Positions 23,891 through 27,976 of a stretch of 27,976 nt of DNA are shown here, in pieces; positions within the stretch are counted from its first letter, which is position 1, and each line of letters starts with the position of its first letter. The stretch comes from Flavobacteriaceae bacterium (lineage in GTDB: Bacteria > Bacteroidota > Bacteroidia > Flavobacteriales > Flavobacteriaceae). The notes beneath the pieces are model-generated. The model was given only the letters and a program-made list of their open reading frames with translations. It had not been told where the DNA came from and made no database searches. The position numbers and the translations under genes are program-made. Where the stretch lies: assembly GCA_030618945.1 (NCBI GenBank), contig JAUXCI010000003.1:1-27976 (forward strand). The letters run 5' to 3'.

Positions 23891-26800
23891 CTATTCCAGA
23901 AACAGGTATTTCAATTTCAGCTCATTAAAGTTAACATTAAATCCTTGAATTTCTTTGTCTATCAATTCATCAAAAGCTATTAATTGTTTCTCAATCTGTT
24001 TTGACAACTCTTGTTGAACGGCAATATCCTGAGCAGTGGGTGGAAAATCATCCATGGTGACCAAGCTGTTCAAATGCCCAAGTTTATTTGTCAATTTAAT
24101 TGGAAAATTCAAGGGGTCCTGATTGCTTTTATTCTTTGTTTGGTATAAAGCCTTTTCAATTTCAGTAAGAGATTTCTTTAATTCCTTAGCTCTTTCGACC
24201 AGTTCCTTAACATTCTCATCTCCGCTGTACTGTTTAATAAAATCATCAAGTTGACTGTTTATCTTCCTTATCTTTTTGATTGATTGATGTGCCTTGTCAA
24301 TGGTTTTATTTACTTCAGATACAAATTCATATTGTTGTTCCATTTGATCAATTGATACCTCCGCCCTTGGATCAGGGAGAATTTCAAAGGCCTGATTTTG
24401 AATTGATCCATTGATGTTCAGGTTTACCACATATGCTCCAGGCACTACCTTTGCCCCATCTAAACTCGCCCACCAAAAAATCATTCCATCCAGCTTTTCA
24501 GCTCCTTTGGTTTTCATATTCCAAACGAACTTATTGGCTCCTTCTTCCAGTTTTAATTGTTCTTTCTTTTCTTTGGCATGATTGAAAAAGGATGCCAGAG
24601 TATCACCATCTGTTGAGAGATAACTAAGGTAAATACTATCCTTTTTTTCTTCAAAGTCGGGCAGATTAAAATAGGTAATTACTCCGTTTTCCAGATTGGT
24701 TCCTGCTTTATTTGATTTTTTCCCTCCCGATCCCTTGGTTCGATAAGCGCTTTTGGGGGCAAATAAATAATCGCCATTAGCTGTTTTTGCCTTCTCCATT
24801 TGGTGCAATAAGCTAAGGTCATCAATCATCCATAAGCTTCTGCCCTGGGTAGCGACGATAAGATTATTTTCCTTGATCGCCAAATCCGTAATAGGAACGA
24901 TGGGCAAATTAAGTTGAAATTTCTGCCAGCTGTTTCCATCATTAAAAGAAATATACATACCGGTCTCAGTTCCGGCATATAAAAGTCCTTTTTGATTAGG
25001 ATCTTCACGTATGACTCTTGTAAAATGCTGGTTTTCTATTCCATTAGTGATTTTAGTCCATGACTTTCCATAATCCACAGTTTTATATAGATATGGTTTG
25101 AAATCGCCCAGCTTATATCTTGTTCCGGCAATATAGCATGTACCTTCATCAAAATTTGAGGGTTCAATGCTGTTGATCATCATCCATTCGGGCATGCCTT
25201 CAGGCGTAATGTTCTCCCAGGTTTTACCCTCATCTTTTGTCAAATGCACCAAGCCATCATCTGTTCCCAACCAAAGTAAGCCTTCTTTTAAAGGGCTCTC
25301 ATCAGCTGCAAAAATGGTGCAATAATATTCTACGCCTGTATTGTCCTGGGTGATCGGACCTCCGCTTGACGCCAGTTTTTCGGGATCATTTCTGGTAAGA
25401 TCTTCACTTAGTAACTCCCAACTCTGACCTTCATTTTCAGTAACGTGAACATGGTTGGAAAATGTATATAGTCGTTTTGGGTTGTGCTTGCTAAATAGAA
25501 TAGGGAAGTTCCATTGAAACCTGTATTTCATACCATTTGCGCCAGAACCCATCGGATTATCCGGCCATACATTAATGGCTCTAACCGTGCCTGTTTTATG
25601 GTTAACTCTGGTAAGAAAGCCACCGTAACTACCTCCATAAACAATATCATCATTTGTTGGATCCACTACAATATGGGCAGATTCACCTCCAGCTGTTGAT
25701 TCCCAATCTTCTTCGCCAATATTCCTGCTATCACTTCGATGTCTTATTCTAACAGTAGAATTGTCCTGTTGCGCAGCGTAGATTCTAAATGGAAAACTAT
25801 TATCAGTGGTTACCCTATAAAATTGTGAAGTAGGCTGGTTGTGGTAAGTACTCCAGGTTTCTCCGCCGTCATAACTAATTTGAGCCCCACCATCATCACC
25901 TATGATCATCCGTTTTGAATTCGCCGGATCTATCCAAAGGTCGTGATGATCGCCATGTGGAGCCCCGTGCGTTGTAAACGACTTTCCTCCATCTGTCGAT
26001 TTATGATACCTTACATTAAGGACATAAACAGTGTTTTCATCTTTGGTATCTGCATACAACCGTGTATAATACCAAGCCCTTTGTCTTAATTTACGTTCAT
26101 CATTTATTTTTGTCCAGGTATCTCCTCCATCATCACTTCTGTACAAACCTCCTTTTTCTTTATTTTCAACCATGGCCCATACCCTTTGTGAGTTTTTAGG
26201 AGATACGGTAACACCGATGATTCCAAGAGTATCTGTTGGGAAACCTTTGTTTTTAGAAATTTCTTTCCAGGTTTCACCGCTATCTGAACTTTTCCACAGC
26301 GCTGATCCTTCTCCTCCGCTGCTCAAACTATGCGGAGTTCTTTGAACTCTCCAAGTTGAGGCATACATGATTCTTGGATTATTAGGGTCCAGTTTGAAAT
26401 CAACGGCTCCAGAATGATCATTTGAAAAGAGTATTTTTTTCCATGTTTTACCTCCGTCAACCGTTTTATAAACCCCTCTTTCAGGTGTTGATTTGTATAA
26501 ATTACCCATGACAGCCGCATAAACTGTATTATAATCTTTAGGATGTATGGCAATTCTGGAAATATGTCTCGATTTTTCCAATCCAGAAGAAATCCAGGTT
26601 TTACCCGCATCTTCACTTTTCCAGACCCCATATCCTGAGGATACATTACCCCTTACAGTTTTTTCACCGCCCCCCACGTAGATCACATTCTTATCAGTTT
26701 CAGAAACTGAAATCGCACCTATACTTCCACCAAAAAATCCATCTGAAATATTATCCCAGGACCTACCTCCATCAAGCGTTTTCCAAATGCCACCACCTGT

Positions 26801-27034
26801 TGATCCAAAATAAAAGAGATTAGCATCTCCGGGAACTCCGGTAACCGCGGCGGATCTACCTCCTCTAAATGGACCTATTAATCTATATTCTAATCCCTTA
26901 TAAAGATTTTCATCATACTGTATCTCTTGAGAAGTGGTTTTTGATTTCTTTCTTTTCTGAGGATAAAGGTTAGTCGGGAGAACAAGAAACATGGCCAATA
27001 TAAGGCCTATTTTAAGTAAGGAATTATTATTCAT
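23891..27034 (-). CDS. Exported 1047-residue BNR/Asp-box (sortilin-like) beta-propeller protein
   Basis: A very large exported protein with a signal peptide (LLKIGLILAMFLVLPTNLYPQ) followed by a basic stretch KRKKSK. About eleven Asp-box motifs of the form S-x-D-G-G-x-T-W are spread over residues 80-730, for example TLDGGRSW, TVDGGKTW, SSDSGETW, DDGGDTW, YDGGETW and KDEGKTW. These predict one or two large beta-propellers of the VPS10/sortilin or sialidase fold. GGRSAAVTGVPGD and STGGGIWKT near the start are typical of Bacteroidota relatives annotated as glycosyl hydrolases. I see no sialidase arginine triad and no sorting domain at the C terminus, so enzymatic activity is unproven. The last 130 residues look helical or coiled-coil (about 910-1040). 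A binding or surface-degradation role is possible; the true function is unknown. Confidence 0.85.
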   Translation of the reverse strand: MNNNSLLKIGLILAMFLVLPTNLYPQKRKKSKTTSQEIQYDENLYKGLEYRLIGPFRGGRSAAVTGVPGDANLFYFGSTGGGIWKTLDGGRSWDNISDGFFGGSIGAISVSETDKNVIYVGGGEKTVRGNVSSGYGVWKSEDAGKTWISSGLEKSRHISRIAIHPKDYNTVYAAVMGNLYKSTPERGVYKTVDGGKTWKKILFSNDHSGAVDFKLDPNNPRIMYASTWRVQRTPHSLSSGGEGSALWKSSDSGETWKEISKNKGFPTDTLGIIGVTVSPKNSQRVWAMVENKEKGGLYRSDDGGDTWTKINDERKLRQRAWYYTRLYADTKDENTVYVLNVRYHKSTDGGKSFTTHGAPHGDHHDLWIDPANSKRMIIGDDGGAQISYDGGETWSTYHNQPTSQFYRVTTDNSFPFRIYAAQQDNSTVRIRHRSDSRNIGEEDWESTAGGESAHIVVDPTNDDIVYGGSYGGFLTRVNHKTGTVRAINVWPDNPMGSGANGMKYRFQWNFPILFSKHNPKRLYTFSNHVHVTENEGQSWELLSEDLTRNDPEKLASSGGPITQDNTGVEYYCTIFAADESPLKEGLLWLGTDDGLVHLTKDEGKTWENITPEGMPEWMMINSIEPSNFDEGTCYIAGTRYKLGDFKPYLYKTVDYGKSWTKITNGIENQHFTRVIREDPNQKGLLYAGTETGMYISFNDGNSWQKFQLNLPIVPITDLAIKENNLIVATQGRSLWMIDDLSLLHQMEKAKTANGDYLFAPKSAYRTKGSGGKKSNKAGTNLENGVITYFNLPDFEEKKDSIYLSYLSTDGDTLASFFNHAKEKKEQLKLEEGANKFVWNMKTKGAEKLDGMIFWWASLDGAKVVPGAYVVNLNINGSIQNQAFEILPDPRAEVSIDQMEQQYEFVSEVNKTIDKAHQSIKKIRKINSQLDDFIKQYSGDENVKELVERAKELKKSLTEIEKALYQTKNKSNQDPLNFPIKLTNKLGHLNSLVTMDDFPPTAQDIAVQQELSKQIEKQLIAFDELIDKEIQGFNVNFNELKLKYLFLE

Positions 27035-27169
27035 GATTTGGGCATATTATATACTTGCTAATGTAATAATTAATACGTCATTTATTCAAAAGGCCCTTAC
27101 TATTTTGATGCAAAAAAGTCCTAAAATTTCCAATTCAAAAATGATTAGCAAGTTGTTTTTCAATTGTAT

Positions 27170-27658
27170 ATGTCGTACCTTGGAAAGGTGAAAAGTTATA
27201 AAAATATCAATGACCCACAAAGAAGTTTTGTCGCCCCTTTTGTGGACAAGCACAGTGGGAAAAATGAGTTTTTCGCTCAGGTCAACAAATCCATTGATTG
27301 GGACCCAATCGCGAAAAAACTAAAAAAAACTTATACCAAAGGTCTTACTGATCGTGGGGCCAAAGCCTATTCACCTCTTTTGCTTTTTAAAATGCATTTG
27401 ATCTCTCAATGGTACCAGCTCTCCGATACACAAACGGAAGCCATTGTATATGACAGTATTTCTGCCCTTAAATTTTGTGGACTTACACTGGAAGACAATG
27501 TTCCGGGACATAGCACGCTGAGCAGATTTAAAAAAGAACTTGAAGATCATGATGCCTTGGAAAGTATTTTAAAGGAGGTCGATGATCAATTATTCGCTTT
27601 AAACCTGACAATTATTAAAGGTAGGGCCAAAGTTGATGCAAAATTAACCTCTGATTAA
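27170..27658 (+). pseudogene. Truncated IS5-type transposase remnant (N-terminal half)
   Basis: From the ATG at 27170 the frame gives 162 residues matching the N-terminal DUF772-type region of IS5-family transposases: KHSGKNEFFAQVN, YSPLLLFKMHLISQWYQLSD, FCGLTLEDNVPGHSTLSRFKKEL. Full-length relatives have roughly 300 residues or more with a D-D-E catalytic triad. Here the protein ends at VDAKLTSD, right after the aspartate of the first catalytic position (V-D-A). The following 93 bases hold no continuation in any frame that I recognise, and no terminal inverted repeats could be paired. It is therefore a deleted insertion sequence. An in-frame TTG at 27164 is an alternative start. The 135-base stretch before it (27035-27169) holds the promoter region of the BNR gene and possibly the left end of the element. 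Confidence 0.8.
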
Positions 27659-27751
27659 TTGCTAATAAATCCTGATTGAAAAATTCTCACATCAACCCTC
27701 TCCCTTTTCACTTTTATCAAATGAAATTTGTTCAATGAATAATTAATTAAC

Positions 27752-27976
27752 CTAACTCCCGAAAGCTGTTATCACCAGTGATCTCGAGCCTCCATAATCT
27801 CTGTGCTCTCCCAGGTAAATACCTTGCCAAATACCCAAATTTAGTTTTCCATTTGTAATTGGTATTTGAACAGAAGATCCCATCAAGGATGTTTTTATAT
27901 GAGCAGGCATATCATCATTTCCTTCATAATTATGCCTATAATAAGGCATATTTTCAGGAACCATTTTATTCATATG
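27752..27976 (-). CDS. YjbQ family protein (UPF0047), C-terminal part, cut by the right edge
   Basis: Seventy-four codons of a leftward gene are in the window; the reading frame stays open to the edge, so the methionine at 27973 is internal and the true start lies outside. The sequence contains RHNYEGNDDMPAHIKTSLMGSS, IPITNGKLNLGIWQGIYLGEHRD and GGSRSLVIT (each segment matches YjbQ proteins), ending at a TAG. The family includes proteins with secondary thiamine-phosphate synthase activity, and its conserved histidines and aspartates bind metal. The physiological role is uncertain. The neighbour to the left is a dead transposase and a 93-base stretch in which I see nothing. Confidence 0.88.
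   Translation of the reverse strand, partial: HMNKMVPENMPYYRHNYEGNDDMPAHIKTSLMGSSVQIPITNGKLNLGIWQGIYLGEHRDYGGSRSLVITAFGS

Noticed and set aside
23891..27034. Possible DNA tandem repeats in the BNR gene
   Set aside because: The recurrence is at protein level (Asp-boxes), irregularly spaced and divergent in DNA; there is no true tandem repeat.
26991..27191. 66-codon plus-strand frame between the BNR gene and the transposase
   Set aside because: It runs antisense over the BNR signal peptide and its promoter region; the product is not recognisable.
1..27976. CRISPR array, phage, restriction or toxin systems
   Set aside because: No regularly spaced repeats, no phage structural genes and no defence-type gene cluster were seen anywhere in the window.

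Overview
The window looks like ordinary chromosomal DNA of a member of the Bacteroidota, most likely a marine Flavobacteriaceae. The evidence is AT-rich sequence, short intergenic gaps, several Bacteroidota-type -7 promoter boxes (TAnnTTTG) a short way upstream of starts, and family-typical proteins (DUF4252 lipoprotein, TerB-like protein, TlpA-like thioredoxin with a long N-terminal region, AlkB-like hydroxylase, a giant BNR/Asp-box protein). I see no rRNA, tRNA, CRISPR array, phage or complete mobile element. No gene-free stretch exceeds 300 bases; the largest is about 206 bases (20131-20336).

Left part (1-4105): the 5' end of a UvrD/AddA-like helicase runs off the left edge. Next comes a leftward ferrous-iron operon, read from 4007 down to 141. 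It holds a DtxR/MntR-family regulator, a second DtxR-like protein with an N-terminal membrane segment and a C-terminal FeoA domain, a free FeoB GTPase domain, and a separate FeoB permease. The junctions are ATGA overlap, 3 nt and 1 nt, so the genes are probably co-transcribed and translationally coupled. Two overlapping palindromes sit against the operon's -7 box, in the gap shared with a divergent secreted serine hydrolase, and are good candidates for the regulator's operator. This is the most unusual part of the window.

Middle (4105-13700): secreted serine hydrolase, TerB-like protein, Mfd (transcription-repair coupling factor), PIN-PhoH ATPase with a hairpin terminator, DUF4252 lipoprotein, short-chain dehydrogenase, and an exported TlpA-like thioredoxin.

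Right (13700-27976): YraN nuclease-fold protein and an exported S66 LD-carboxypeptidase (leftward pair); MetG and Tex (rightward pair); a YgeA-like Asp/Glu racemase; a large MscS-type channel preceded by a strong hairpin; an AlkB-like di-iron hydroxylase; a 1047-residue exported beta-propeller protein with about eleven Asp-boxes; a truncated IS5-type transposase; and the C-terminal part of a YjbQ-family protein cut by the right edge.

Most genes are housekeeping or envelope functions with unrelated roles. The feo region is the one place where gene content, gene fusion, gene splitting and regulatory DNA form a coherent and atypical system.
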